Origin: Liolophura sinensis
Lineage: Eukaryota; Mollusca; Polyplacophora; Chitonida; Chitonidae
DNA length: 64,000 bases
Assembly: GCF_032854445.1 (NCBI RefSeq)
Contig: NC_088295.1
Location: 42,953,385 to 43,017,384, forward strand
Direction of reading: 5' to 3'
Position numbers and translations under genes: made by a program. Numbering within the stretch: the stretch's first letter is position 1; the number at the start of each line of letters is the position of its first letter. Below are positions 24,701 to 36,422 of this stretch, piece by piece. The notes under the pieces were generated by a model, which saw only the letters and a list, made by a program, of their open reading frames with translations, did no database searches and was not told where the DNA came from.

Positions 24701-27700
24701 TATGATAAACGTGCTCAAACAATCTGTCTCAACCTTTGTCTCTAATAATACTTTATACACATGTACTCTCTTTATCTAGAGTATATAAAACGTGATTCCA
24801 GCCAAAAGCTCAGACAGTTTTATTGATAAATGCTGATTAAATAGTTCCGCAAGAGGAGACAAGTGATGAGGCCAAGCCTAGATAAGCCTACATGTATGTG
24901 CGTCTCACAGGCTCCAAAGAAAAAGCTTGTCTATTGGTGGCAGTGATGTAAAATGAAAGGTAAAAAGTGACGCATACACTGTAAGGAGTGTGTGTCAGTC
25001 CCTTGACCATTGTGGCCGCTGGCTCAAATCCAGGTGTCTGTCAGCAGCTTTAAGTCATGGTTTTGACAAGTGCTTTTGGTGGTGTACAGTTGGCACTCTG
25101 GTTTCCTCCACAAAGCGATCACATATGTAAATATATACATTTATGAAGTGAACAAGAGGATCATTCAAATGAATTAAAGAAATATTATGATCGATGTTAA
25201 CAGGGAGCGTCACGGTTTGTCAGACAGTAAGTGTTCAAGACGAGAGACGAGGGAGAGAAGTCGAGGACGGGACAGACATGATGATGATGTCAGGGAGAAG
25301 AGACGAGATTCTGAACTGCAGATTGACAAGGCTAAATTACGAAAGATTGCCATGTGAGAAAGACAGATTTGTCCTTTATTTGTCACCAATTTTATTTTGT
25401 GTTTTATGGGCAAGCCGACACTAATAATCGAAAATGGAATAAAAATAAAATTGAAAATCAGTCTATTTTGTCCAGTCGTAATTATAATTACCTGTAATTA
25501 TCTTGGGGCCTCCGTGGCTCAGTTTTTCATGGATTTCCGATGACATAAATATGTCTTTAACACAAACAGTTACTTACTACAAGAGTAAATACTTCTCATA
25601 AAATACATGATTTTTAAGTTTTATATTTGTATCCTTCTCTGACATGAAAAGATATTCATTCTGCTTATGGTTGTGGAGACCTTAATGTCTAAACCTTTCA
25701 GCAGTGTAAATATTGTTTTTGTGAAACTTGTCAACATTAGCTCCAACTCAGATCCTGTCTCCTCTGATGGTTTGACAAAGTCTGAATACTGTGTACTGTT
25801 CATTCCTTTGACTGTGTCACAACAGGTTGCCAGATACTTGGAAATTTTTGTCAAATAATTCAATGTTTCAGAGCTAATGCAGTCAGTATGATGAAGACTG
25901 GTGGCTCAGGCCAAGCCAGTCTGGGGTCTGATACTCTAGTCAAGCTGAAGGCAGGAGGCAAGTCTGTAGAGGAACTTACAGGTTAGTCCAAGTTTTTGTA
26001 ACAAGGGAATACAGTGTACATGTGGAGCTGTATATCACAGGAGGCAAGTCTGCAGAGGAACTTACAGGTTAGTCCAGGTTTTTGTAACACAGGAATACAG
26101 TGTACATGTGGAGCTGTATATCGCAGGAGGCAAGTCTGCAGAGGAACTTACAGGTTAGTCCAAGCTTTTGTAACAAGGGAATACAGTGTACGTGTACAGC
26201 TTTATATCCCTGAATATCGCAGGAGGCAAGTCTGTAGAGGAACTTACAGGTTAGTCCAGGTTTTTGTAACAAGGGAATACAGTGAACATGTACAACTGTA
26301 TATCCCTGAATATCAGAGATGTTATCTTCATTAAAGGAGAACCCCAACATCTTTATTTTCACACTAATTGTTCATTAAACACAATATTTGTGCTATCTTA
26401 GTCTGTAAACTGCATTTAAAAAACTATTATGTTGACTAGTTCCATTTAAAAAAACCCTATTAAGTTGGACATTCTGCTTACCTTGTCAACCGCGGAGGCC
26501 TGGCCAGGTGACGTCATGCCGTGATTACCTGCCAGGATTATGTTTTGAAAAGCCCTGCAAAGCATAGCCGAATCCATGTATTAGGCCTACTCGCTGTGTA
26601 GTTTTCCAGAAGCTATCGTGTGACTTAACCTATAATTACCCCTACATGTCCACCTCTTATAATTAGCACCCTGAAATTAATATAAGTAAAACAGTTTTAC
26701 AACAAATATTTTGAAAGATAGACTAGCAGAGTTCGAAAATTAACTATTATAAATATCAGCTCTGGGAATAGTGTATACAGCATAGCAACTGGGCGATACG
26801 ATGACCGATTTTCGCTCGCACATCAGCCACGTAGGTGACACAAATGCGCTCCCATCTGGCTTATCTGACACAAATTGGACATCCACCGAATATAGTTAGA
26901 CCTGTGGGGAATTTGGCACGTTTTCACAGTTAACAGACTAAAAATTTTTATAGCCAAGTTGAGCAATATCGGCCGTGACACAAAAATCCATGCAGCCGAT
27001 TGTGAGTTGCATTGACGACAACAATCTGTTATCAAAACCGGCGAAACTAACAAATGAGGTAATCTTTTATGTTTTAAAAAAGTATCACAAGCAAAAATTA
27101 ATAAGTTTTGAATTATATTGACTGGAAACAGCGCTTAGAAGCACCTAGAAATGGCAGTTTAATATTTGTTTGCGTTTCAGTTACAGGCTTCATTACAGGA
27201 ATTAGCAAATCTCAGTAGAGACACTAAATCTTGGTAGATGTCAAGACTATGATCGAGTCCTCCACGTTTTTGACAAGATCTGGTCCATATTTTGTAAATC
27301 TGTGCCATTTTTTAGGCCATGTATGTAGCATTACAGTATCGTGTGTTGTATAACTGCAGTCGCAAGCCACGCTTGGGCATAGAATAATCTCGAAATTATC
27401 TGTAATAGTATAACGATGTTTCCTGCTGTCTGTGTTGCACGCATGGAGAAGCCTGTATCAGATGTCTGCAGTGAATGTACTGCTGTGATGTCACAAGGTC
27501 AGTGGTGGCTCAATTGTTGTGGGGTAGAATCTTCTGATGTTTTATCACCAAATGCTGTTGTTTTTCTTCCGTTCTTGACGTTTTAAACGATTGGAATGGA
27601 TTCAGGGGACATCCAGCTGTCTGCCTGCAGTTTGGAAAGCTCAGCATTAGGGATCCACTTTAACACCATCAGAAATTCTTTTTCATTTTGTCAAAACACC

Positions 27701-30700
27701 AGTATGTCAGCTTTGACTTACCTTATTACCCCTACCAACATGTAACAAACCAACTTATATCACAGTCTGCTTTCGTTCAGAACAGTGGTTAAGTGTGTTG
27801 CCTCACCTGGCATAAGTGTGATTATTTCTTCAGCCAATGGGTCACAATGAGCAGTCATTCTCAAATCCAGTTTTTGTTGGCTTGGTTGTCCTGGAGGCAT
27901 GGCTTATTGTTGGAAGTGCTTATCCTAGTATTCTGTAAATTCCCTCGGAGAAATCATTAGATCTAACTTGACTACCATCTCTACCACTGTTGCCCTCTAG
28001 ACTACTGCAAGAAAATCAGTGATCGTGACCGAGAGCGCCAGCTACATCGACTTCAGAATGCAGACGACTCTTTGTCAGACTCCTCCGAGGATTATGAGGG
28101 CGGGGCCAAGTCTGAGGAGGAGGACTTCACTGTCCATCATCCCTTCACTGTCAAGGAGGCCCCAAATATTGTTATGAACATCAGGGTAAGGGCACCACTG
28201 GCTGGTTTTTAAGGCTGTGAAATGAGGTTCAGGAGGGGAGAGTGTGTTAAAAGTGTTAATTATTGTAAATTTATTAAACACAAATGTGAAAGAGTTAACA
28301 ACAGGACTGACTGATGCCGTGATGTAGTGTAGTTTCAGAAGATTCCGCATCGTTAATGAAGGCTGTTTCTAGGTCTGTGGTGTCTGTGTATCTTCAGGTT
28401 CCAGTGTACACAAACCTTACATTTACTGGATATTCTGTTCAACAAAATATTATAATATTAGAGCAGAGGACAAATTAAGTCTTTCCATCATAATCTGTTT
28501 TTTGTATTTCATTGCTCGTAATGAATAAAAACAAATTGACGTTGGTATTTGGTATATAAAAAATTGAAAAATAGACAGAGCATACATAAAACAGGATTTT
28601 TTTTTTTTTGTTTTTTTTTTTCGTTTTTTATATTGGATTCTAACAGAAACTTTGAAATGTAGACAAATACTGCTTAAGGTACACTCATATGGTGTTGTCA
28701 ATTGACCCAGTGGTCAACATGGACTTATTATTATTACAGAATTCCAAGCAGTTGCCAACTTTGACTCCTCAAGAGAAAGTGACAGAGTCTGCCAAGCTGC
28801 GGCTGACCTTTCCCGTATCCAGTGGGAGTCAGCACCGTGCCAAGGAGTCTGAGTGGGTGCCCGTTGAGAAAACAACAGCTGCTGCAGCTACAACCACCAC
28901 CGCCGTCATCACCACCATCACCAAACCCTCAACAGCCAGTGTTCCACAAACCATCACACAGACCACTGACTCAGTGACACCTGCTGCAACAACAACAACC
29001 ATCACCACGGCAGCAGAGGCAGCTGTGGAGGTTGCCACGGTGACAGCCCAAGATAAAGTCTTCCCAGATCCTCCAAAGATGGTGTGTGGAATATCTGAAG
29101 ATTTTCACGATACATGACACATTTTTTTGTGTTTTTTGAATGTTCATTGATTAATAACTTTGAATATTTTTGTCTGGGCTTCTGCAACAGAGTATGCAGT
29201 AATAACCAAGACAAGGTTATTAGGCCAGTGAGGTAGTCTTTATCCAGAAACCTGTGATCAGTTTCCTATGACGTACCTATAGTATCATATAAACATAGGA
29301 GAGTCTACAGTTAATTAAGAAATTTGAGTGGATTCTTTTGCACAAAAAGTTTTGCTGTCATTTTAAAACAGTCCTAGTTGAAGTCGTAGGACTGAATTTC
29401 TTATACATGTGGCGGTGTTAATAATACTACCTGTTGGAGATAAATCCAATCCAAGTTTAAATTTTGTTGCAGGCAGGCTTCACTGAACCAGATTTTTAAT
29501 ATTTCATTTTCACTTTACAGTGTATATCCAAAGTAAATTCAGATGAAGTCTCCTACATGTATTTCTAATGAAATTGCATTTCAAGTGTACTGGATTTAGG
29601 GTTGTATTCAGGTGTGTGTTCTTCGTTTCAGCCAATGGACATTGGAAGGATTGTGTCAGAGCGCCTGGCTGCTGTGCGCCGCCTACAACAAAACCCAAAC
29701 GATGTTCAGGCAATTAGCCAGATGCACACTGCTCAGAAAAAGGTGCGCATCTTCCAGCCAGAGGCTTGAAGCCCTAATATTACGATAATGCTTTTATTTC
29801 AGACCATAATGCTTCCATATAAAGTGAAACATTCTTGAGTACAGCATGCCGCATTAAATCACAATCTAACAAATAAACAAAAAGTATGACTGTGTTTGTT
29901 CATAACGATGCATTGTTGTCAGACTGGCCGTATGTTATGTGTTTCTGTAGGCGAGCCTATGGGCAGAGTCTAAAGTGTTACCAGGCCAGTTCATGGGCAG
30001 TACAGGGGCTACGATCATGTCTCAGCAGGAGTTGATGGGGCCAGACAAAAAACGGCAGGCATGGGCCAGAAAGGTATGCTCCCCTTAACATGTGAATTAC
30101 ATGTTCTAGCTGCCAAAAGGACATGTCTGTATGCATATGTCCCTGAACACCCTCATGGCTGCTGTGGAACAGTCTTGACTACAGTTAGGCCTAGTACACA
30201 AATCTGTTATTCCATTTTAGCCAGATGGGAATGTTCACATTATTCCAATATCTGGTTTTGTCTTCTCTATCACACCCACTTCTATACTAGATTAACTTAT
30301 AGGTATTATATAGGTAACACTTCCTGAGGTGTTTTATCTTGTCACTTTTTATCCGTGTTAAATATTAATGCAACTATTAATTAATACAAATGATTGGATA
30401 AAAATTGAAGTGAAATCTTATCTGATTGTAAGTAACTTATATGCACATAAGCTTAACATTGTGTGAGAAATCAGCGAAGAAACGTTTAGTTAGAGACCAA
30501 TATATGCTTTCTGTAAATAAGTCTAAACGTGTACATGTAGCCTGCTAAGAAATCATTAATGGGCTGTAAATCACGCGTAATGTAATGTGCAAAGAAAATG
30601 TAAATCATCTTTTTTATTAAATAGCATAAATGTAAATGTAGACATGGAGATATCAGTTACATGTATGAAAGAAAGCAGGGTCTTAATATTATTGTTTTAA

Positions 30701-33700
30701 AATCAGCTGTTAATAATTTTACTCTTTGAATATTTAATCTTAGTTCAACTTTACATCTTTGCCAATCATTAAACAAAAGTTGAGAGGGCTCTCTCTAAAA
30801 TGTTGGCATATTCCATTTATAAGGTTCACAAGGTTTTGATCATAAACTGTAAGTTGCATAATAACTTGATATAGGGCTTCTTTGATAGGTGGGTCTGTGA
30901 TAGAAAAGACATGTGAACCATATCAGTTTCGTATTTCAGGTGAACTTGACGTCAGTGAAAGGAACATCGGCCACATTGCCACTGTCCCACAGTATCTTGA
31001 GACCTCACACTACCAGTGGGTAAAAAAAAAAACATGCTTTGCAACACAAGTGTCATCTTGAGAGGGAGAATTGTGAAATTCTCAAGGTGCATAAAAGCAA
31101 AATCAGTGAAAAAAACAATTCAGTTCATTGGGCATACTGGATATTTATTCTGCCTTTGTTTACCAGATGCATGTAGCATTTAGTGTTCTCATCAGAAGTC
31201 TCAAGAGCTGTGGGAAATGGTACTGGCTGAATATATTGTAATTTCATCCTTTCTGAGAACAGCAAGCCTCGAAGAACAAATCTTGAACTGTTGTACAAAA
31301 ATTGCTTGAACAAATGACTTGTGTACAGATAGAACTTTAAATCCATGCTACATGTAGAATTTTGGTTCTCTACATTACAGCACACAGAAAAGGTACTAAG
31401 CAGTGTTCCAGGCAAACATTCATGCTGTATAATATTCTGAATTCTTATTTTACTGAACCCACAACTGTCAAGGTTAAGATGTATAAAGGATTACATCCTA
31501 GAGCTGTTCTCAGAAAGGGTTGGCAAAACTACTGCCCTGATCTGTAACAAGTGTTCTCTGCTGTGAGCCAGTGTTTGTACACTTGCCATCTGTCCACGTG
31601 CTTGATCCAGTACTGTTAAATGTGTACATTTAATATCTGAGTGAACAATTGACTGCCTGAGTAAGGTAAGGAAGATGTTGTCTTCAGAATAGGCTAGAAA
31701 GGCTAGGATCAGGTGTGCATTATGACACACAAATGCTAGGATCAGGTGTGTATTATGACTCTGAAAAGCTAGGATCAGGTGTGCATTATGTTACTGAATG
31801 GCTCAGGTCAGGTGTGCATTGTGACACTGGAAGGCTGGGATCAGGTGTGCATTTTCAGACTGAAAGGCTAGGATCAGGTGCGCATTATGACACACGAATG
31901 CTAGGTGTGCATTATGACACTGAAAAGCTAGGATTAGGTGTGCATTATGATACTGATTGACTCAGGTCAGGTGTGCATTGTGACACTGGAAGGCTGGGGT
32001 CAGGTGTGCATTTTCAGACTGAACGGCTAGGATCAGGTGCGCATTATGACACACAAATGCTAGGATCAGTTGTGCATTATGACACAGAAAAGCTAGGATC
32101 AGGTGTGCATTATGATACTGAATGACTCAGGTCAGGTGTGCATTGTGACACTGGAAGGCTGGGATCAGGTGTGCATTTTCAGACTGAAAGGCTCGGATCA
32201 GGTGCCCATTATGACACACAAATGCTAGGATCAGTTGTGCATTATGACACTGAAAAGCTAGGATCAGGTGTGCATTATGATACTGAATGGCTCAGGTCAG
32301 GTGTGCATTGTGATACTGGAAGGCTGGGATCATTTGTGCATTATGTCACAGAAAGGCTACGTTCAGATGTGCATTATGACAGAGTAAGGCTACGATCAGA
32401 TGTGTATTATGACACTGGAAGGCTCACACCAGTTGTATGTCATGAGACAGAAAGGCTTGGATCAGGTGTGTGGCAGCAGTCAGGTAACTTTTGTTGCAGA
32501 TCAGGTTTGTAGTGGAGCTTGTTTGCCAGCTGTATGATCTGTACCAGCTTCACCCCTTCTCTGCGTGCCAGACAAGTGACAAGCATTTTCTTAGGTAAGT
32601 CATCATGTCAGCTCTCAGCCACCTCCATACTTTCTCTTTCAAATTACTCAAACCAGTTTAACATCCTTTAACATAAAATCGATGGGCTTAAATCAAGTCA
32701 AATATTTTCTGTTGTAGCCTAATAGCCCAAATAATTATCTTTCACAAAATATCAGCCTCGTCTATGCATGTGTTACTTTTCAGAATCAGTAAATAAAGTC
32801 CTTAAAATTCATAAAGCAAGTTGCATTATAACTTTTTCAAACTTTAGAATCTTTTTAACACAATAAATAGTACAGTTACGAATCCAATATATACTGAAAG
32901 GTAATAATTTGAGCTAACCTTTCTTCGTCAATACAGAAATTTTGGTTTGATTACCTAATGTGGATTTTTTGCCAAGTCTGGTATATACATTTAAGTAATA
33001 TTTTGAACCAGATCAAGGCCTATGAAGGAATAATACCTGTGAGGTAATTCATGTAGTAGCCTCATAAACTTCTTGGATTAAAGTCCTGGATAATGCCTAT
33101 CTTTTATACATTGTAAAAATAAGGGAACAATGAAGGAGTATAGAAATTCTGCTACTGGTAATGTTTTCTTATCAACTGGAGTTGGTGGCTAGTCCTGAAT
33201 TGATGGTCAGTATTATTTATACATGTATGTTTTTTTGTTGTTTTTTTGTTCAAAGGACAAATTTGAAAGCAGAATCAAATGTAATATAGGAAAGTCAAAG
33301 GATTTCAACTTAAGAAAATTTTTCATTGCGCTTGACAATATAATGTGTGTTTGTACATCAAAGTAACGTGCCAAAGGTCAGTAGTTTAGGCCAGGGTACT
33401 CCTCCTCGCATAAAAATGACAGCCATTATACAGGTGAAAAATTCTTTACTATGGTGTGAACAACAGTCAAATAAACAAACCAGATATAATCAGAGATATT
33501 TTTTTTAAATGCCTACATAAAATTATTCATTTTGAATTACTGCCGTTGATTATTATCTCCTTTTAAATTGTCTCTCTTCTTATTTTGCCTTTCATTAGGA
33601 GCAGTTAACCACAGCCGCGCCTCTCTCTGGTGGGCTTGGCATGATGATGTTACAGAAACTGGGCTGGAAACAGGGAGAAGGGTTGGGCAAGAACAAAGAT

Positions 33701-35808
33701 GGCCCGCAAACCCCGCTTATGTTAGATGTCAAGGTTGACCGTAAAGGTAAAGCTATCTCATTAGACTGGGCCATCATTATATGTAATGTCATAATCTTTA
33801 AAGGACAGGTGGGGGCCACCGTGGCTTAGTTGGTTAGCGCGCTCGCGCAACGTAATGACCCAGGAGTCTCTCGCCAATGCAGTCGCTGTGAATTCAAATC
33901 CAGCTCATGCTGGCTTCCTCTTCAGTCGTATGTTGGAAGGCTGCCAGCAACTTGTGGATGGTTGTGGGTTTCTACCGGGCTCTACCCAGTTTCCACCCAC
34001 CATAAAGGTTGGCTGTCGTCGTATAAGTGAAATATTCTTGAGTACGGCGTAAAACACCAATCAAATAAATAAATAAATTAAAGGACAGGTGCCGCTCCCT
34101 GTTCTCATATTATGTCACTCCAACCTCTAGACAGAATTGACCTTTGGAGCCTGAGCAACACATTTTTTCATTACGTTCGTTTAAAATTCTGTCACCTTAA
34201 ATGGATGATACAATAATCTATAATCATTTACATAAACATTACAGCAAAGATGACTGAATCTTGTGAAATAGGCCACCTGACCTTCACCACATGTGTCAGT
34301 CACTCAAATGTTTTCCTCAATTGTCCACTAGGTCTGACCTCCCAAGAAGAGACCCAAAAGAAAACTGCTGTTTACAAACCACAGAAAGCTGCAGTCCGTG
34401 ATCTATCAGGTACAAATTGATGAAATAAAAATTTCTGAATGAATGAACAATGAACAATGCCTTATTTAATAGATACTGAAAACATCATTACGCCACAGGT
34501 AATACATTTGTGAACAGTATACATGTAGGCTTGAACAAGTGACTGTCCACAAACATTTCCAGATAAAGCCAGTAAGCTGTTCAGTCTTTTGTTTATATTC
34601 ATGTAAAGTTGATTTTGCCACTAATTTGGAAACATAAAATGAAACCTGAAAGAGGCATGGGTATTCCAGTACAAATCTGAAACAGCAACCACATTAAAGA
34701 AGATATGGTTTTCCGTTATGTAAATTACAGTTGACATTCATTTGTTGGTAAACCGATCCATTCTTCCTAGTTTGGCAGTTTCTAATTATTGATCTGGAGT
34801 GCTTGGCTGTGCACCTTGAGAGAAGGTTGTGTGCTTGAACATGGCCACCATCAGCCCACCTGAAATAGTTTGTCTGGTAAAAATTTTACTTTACTTTTGT
34901 GGTTTCCTCCAATCTCCAATTGATCTCTCACCGAAAAACCTAAATGCTCTCAGATAAATATGTGGTAACATACGAAATGGAAAAAGACATTCACTAAGGC
35001 CCTTCTACATGTTTTATAATTTACCATGTTGGGGTGTATAGAGGTTGACCAGTGTTGATGTATGTTGACAGGAAAACACCCAGTCTCTGCCCTGGTGGAA
35101 CTCTGCAGTAAGAAGCGATGGGGAACGCCAGATTTTATCCTGGTGCAGGAAAGCGGACCAGCGCACAAAAAGAGCTTTGTGTTCAAGGTAAGCTGTTCAG
35201 AGTACTGCGTTTCTTTCAATTAATCCTTTCATTGATGCTTTTAATAGTGCACATTAAATTTCTGGGTATATATACTAATAATACAAGTAGAAAATTGACC
35301 AGTCTTTGTTGAACCTGGTGCTTTCTTGTGGAATTAAACCATTTATATGTGTAACTTCAAAAGAATGCAAATAAATGCATCAGAAAAAGTAAACAAATGA
35401 CTGCACTCTGTGAAGAGGTAGGACATGTTGTATAGAAGAATCTCAGGGTTATATGTACAAAAGTTCTAAACAGAGTACAGTGGCAATGTGGAAAGAAAAA
35501 AGGAAATAACAGACAAAGACCCACTATCAGAAATGCAAGATAAAATTTCGTATTAAAATGTGTGGCTTAAAAGAAAATGGTTGTGAGATACAACTCTAAA
35601 TAATGTGCAAAGCTAGAGTGGGACAGAAGCACTGTGCACATATTAAAAATACTCTCCTCCTCACTCACAGTAATTGATGTTTGTCTACTTTCAGGTTGGC
35701 GTGAATGGTGTGGAGTACCAGTCTGCTGTGGCCAGTAATAACAAGAAACAGGCCAAGGCTCAAGCTGCTACCGTCTGTCTACAAGAGCTGGGACTAGTGC
35801 CTAGATGA
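21730..35808 (+). CDS. SON: SON homologue: RS-rich splicing cofactor with G-patch and dsRBD
   Basis: Thirteen exons: 21730-22609, 23235-23490, 24042-24191, 25204-25353, 25872-25981, 28001-28185, 28740-29081, 29632-29742, 29951-30073, 33599-33746, 34332-34409, 35072-35187 and 35695-35808. All phases match, giving 920 residues. SON is a nuclear-speckle protein needed for splicing of weak introns. Visible domains: an N-terminal block with DEMFRDFLAEKMELV (about 108-124), a Lys/His-rich tract (about 346-366), an RS/RE region (about 379-478), the SON-type FPVSSGSQHR and EWVPVEK motifs (exon 28740), a G-patch (GWKQGEGLGKNKDG, about 776-810) and a C-terminal dsRBD (GKHPVSALVELC to ATVCLQELGL). It is much shorter than human SON because the long repeat region is absent. 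TGA at 21688 closes the frame upstream, fixing the ATG. DONSON follows tail-to-tail. Confidence 0.93.
25503..25550 (+). repeat. SINE head fragment in SON intron
   Basis: GGGGCCTCCGTGGCTCAG matches the start of the SINE at 33812. Only the head remains. Confidence 0.45.
25951..26316 (+). repeat. 86-bp tandem repeat containing a SON exon tail and its splice donor
   Basis: The last 27 coding bases of exon 25872-25981 (encoding GGKSVEELT) with the donor GTTAGT and about 55 bases of intron recur at 26041-26067, 26127-26153 and 26223-26249. Spacings are 86, 86 and 96 bases. Each intronic copy is preceded by CACAG or CGCAG and followed by GTTAGT, so each is a 27-base, phase-1, frame-preserving potential micro-exon. 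Confidence 0.92.
31688..32493 (+). repeat. 33-bp minisatellite with 165-bp higher-order repeat in SON intron
   Basis: About 23 copies of a 33-base unit (GCATTATGACACTGAAAAGC, then TAGGATCAGGTGT). Unit variants recur in a fixed order of five, giving a 165-bp higher-order repeat. One frame reads as 11-residue repeats of the type LGSGVHYDTEK. It is interrupted only by TGA at 31958 and near 32123, where other copies have TGG. A plausible acceptor (TTGTCTTCAG) precedes it and a donor-like CAG|GTAACT follows. It sits between SON exons 29951-30073 and 33599-33746, which already join in phase. Confidence 0.85.
33812..34077 (+). mobile_element. Full-length tRNA-derived SINE with 14-bp target duplication
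   Basis: The head reads GGGGCCACCGTGGCTTAGTT with A-box-like TGGTTAGCGCG and a B-box-like GAATTCAAATCC block. The body continues through GCTCATGCTGGCTTCCTCTT and GGCTCTACCCAGTTTCC to the tail core GTATAAGTGAAATATTCTTG and an (AAATA)n end. TTAAAGGACAGGTG flanks it on both sides (33798-33811 and 34078-34091). It lies in a SON intron. Confidence 0.93.
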
Positions 35809-36190
35809 GCATCATGCTGTCAAAGAGCTGGGACTAGTGTCTAGATGAGGATCAAGCTGTCTACATGACCTGGGATTAGTGCCTAGATGAGGTTCATTCA
35901 GCCAGTCTAGTCCACATGATCTGAGATTAGTGCCTAGATGAGGTTCATTCAGCCAGTCTTGTCCACATGATCTGAGATTGGTGCCTAGATGAGGTTCATT
36001 CAGCCAGTCTTGTCCACATGATCTGAGCTTAGTGCCTAGATGAGGTTCATTCAGCCTGTCTTGTCTACATGATCTGAGATTAGTGCCTAGATGAGGTTCT
36101 CTCAGCCAGTCTGTCTACAGGGACTGGGATTAGTGCCTACATGAGGTTCATTTATCCACAGTCCGTCTTCAACAGCTGGGATTAGTGGCA
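35775..36190 (+). repeat. Tandem repeat of the SON C-terminal codons and stop, in the 3' UTR
   Basis: The end of the coding exon (GAGCTGGGACTAGTGCCTAG, then ATGA) recurs about eight times. Spacings are 40, 42, then 51 four times and 50 bases, ending in decayed copies near 36185. Several copies keep GATTAGTGCCTAGATGAGG. All but the first copy lie beyond the stop codon. Confidence 0.9.
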
Positions 36191-36293
36191 GAGGTTCAAA
36201 CAGTACAGCAGAGGCTAGGTTAAGGACAGTATGCAGAGAGAAGCACTCCTGAATAGTCATGCATTGGGTTAGCACTCAGAGCACAGTAGGCAT

Positions 36294-36422
36294 GATGTTG
36301 TTTTCTCCCAGGGGTTTTCTCCCAGGCTCTGCCCGGTTTCCTCCCACCATAATGCTGGCTGCTGTGATATAAGTCAAATATTCTGGAGTACAGCGTACAA
36401 CACTAATCAAATAAATAAATAC
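36294..36422 (+). repeat. SINE 3' fragment downstream of SON
   Basis: GGCTCTGCCCGGTTTCCTCC, CACCATAATGCTGGC and GTACAGCGTACAACACTAAT followed by AAATAAATA, matching the 3' half of the SINE at 33812. It probably lies within the SON 3' UTR. Confidence 0.8.

Noticed and set aside
28829-29038. Ala/Val-rich minus-strand frame
   Set aside because: Antisense of the Thr-rich stretch in SON exon 28740-29081.
31715-32512. Independent gene made of 11-residue repeats, or a selenoprotein reading TGA
   Set aside because: The TGA codons sit where other units have TGG. I noticed no selenocysteine-insertion hairpin, and the flanking SON exons join in phase without it. Kept only as a quasi-exon finding.
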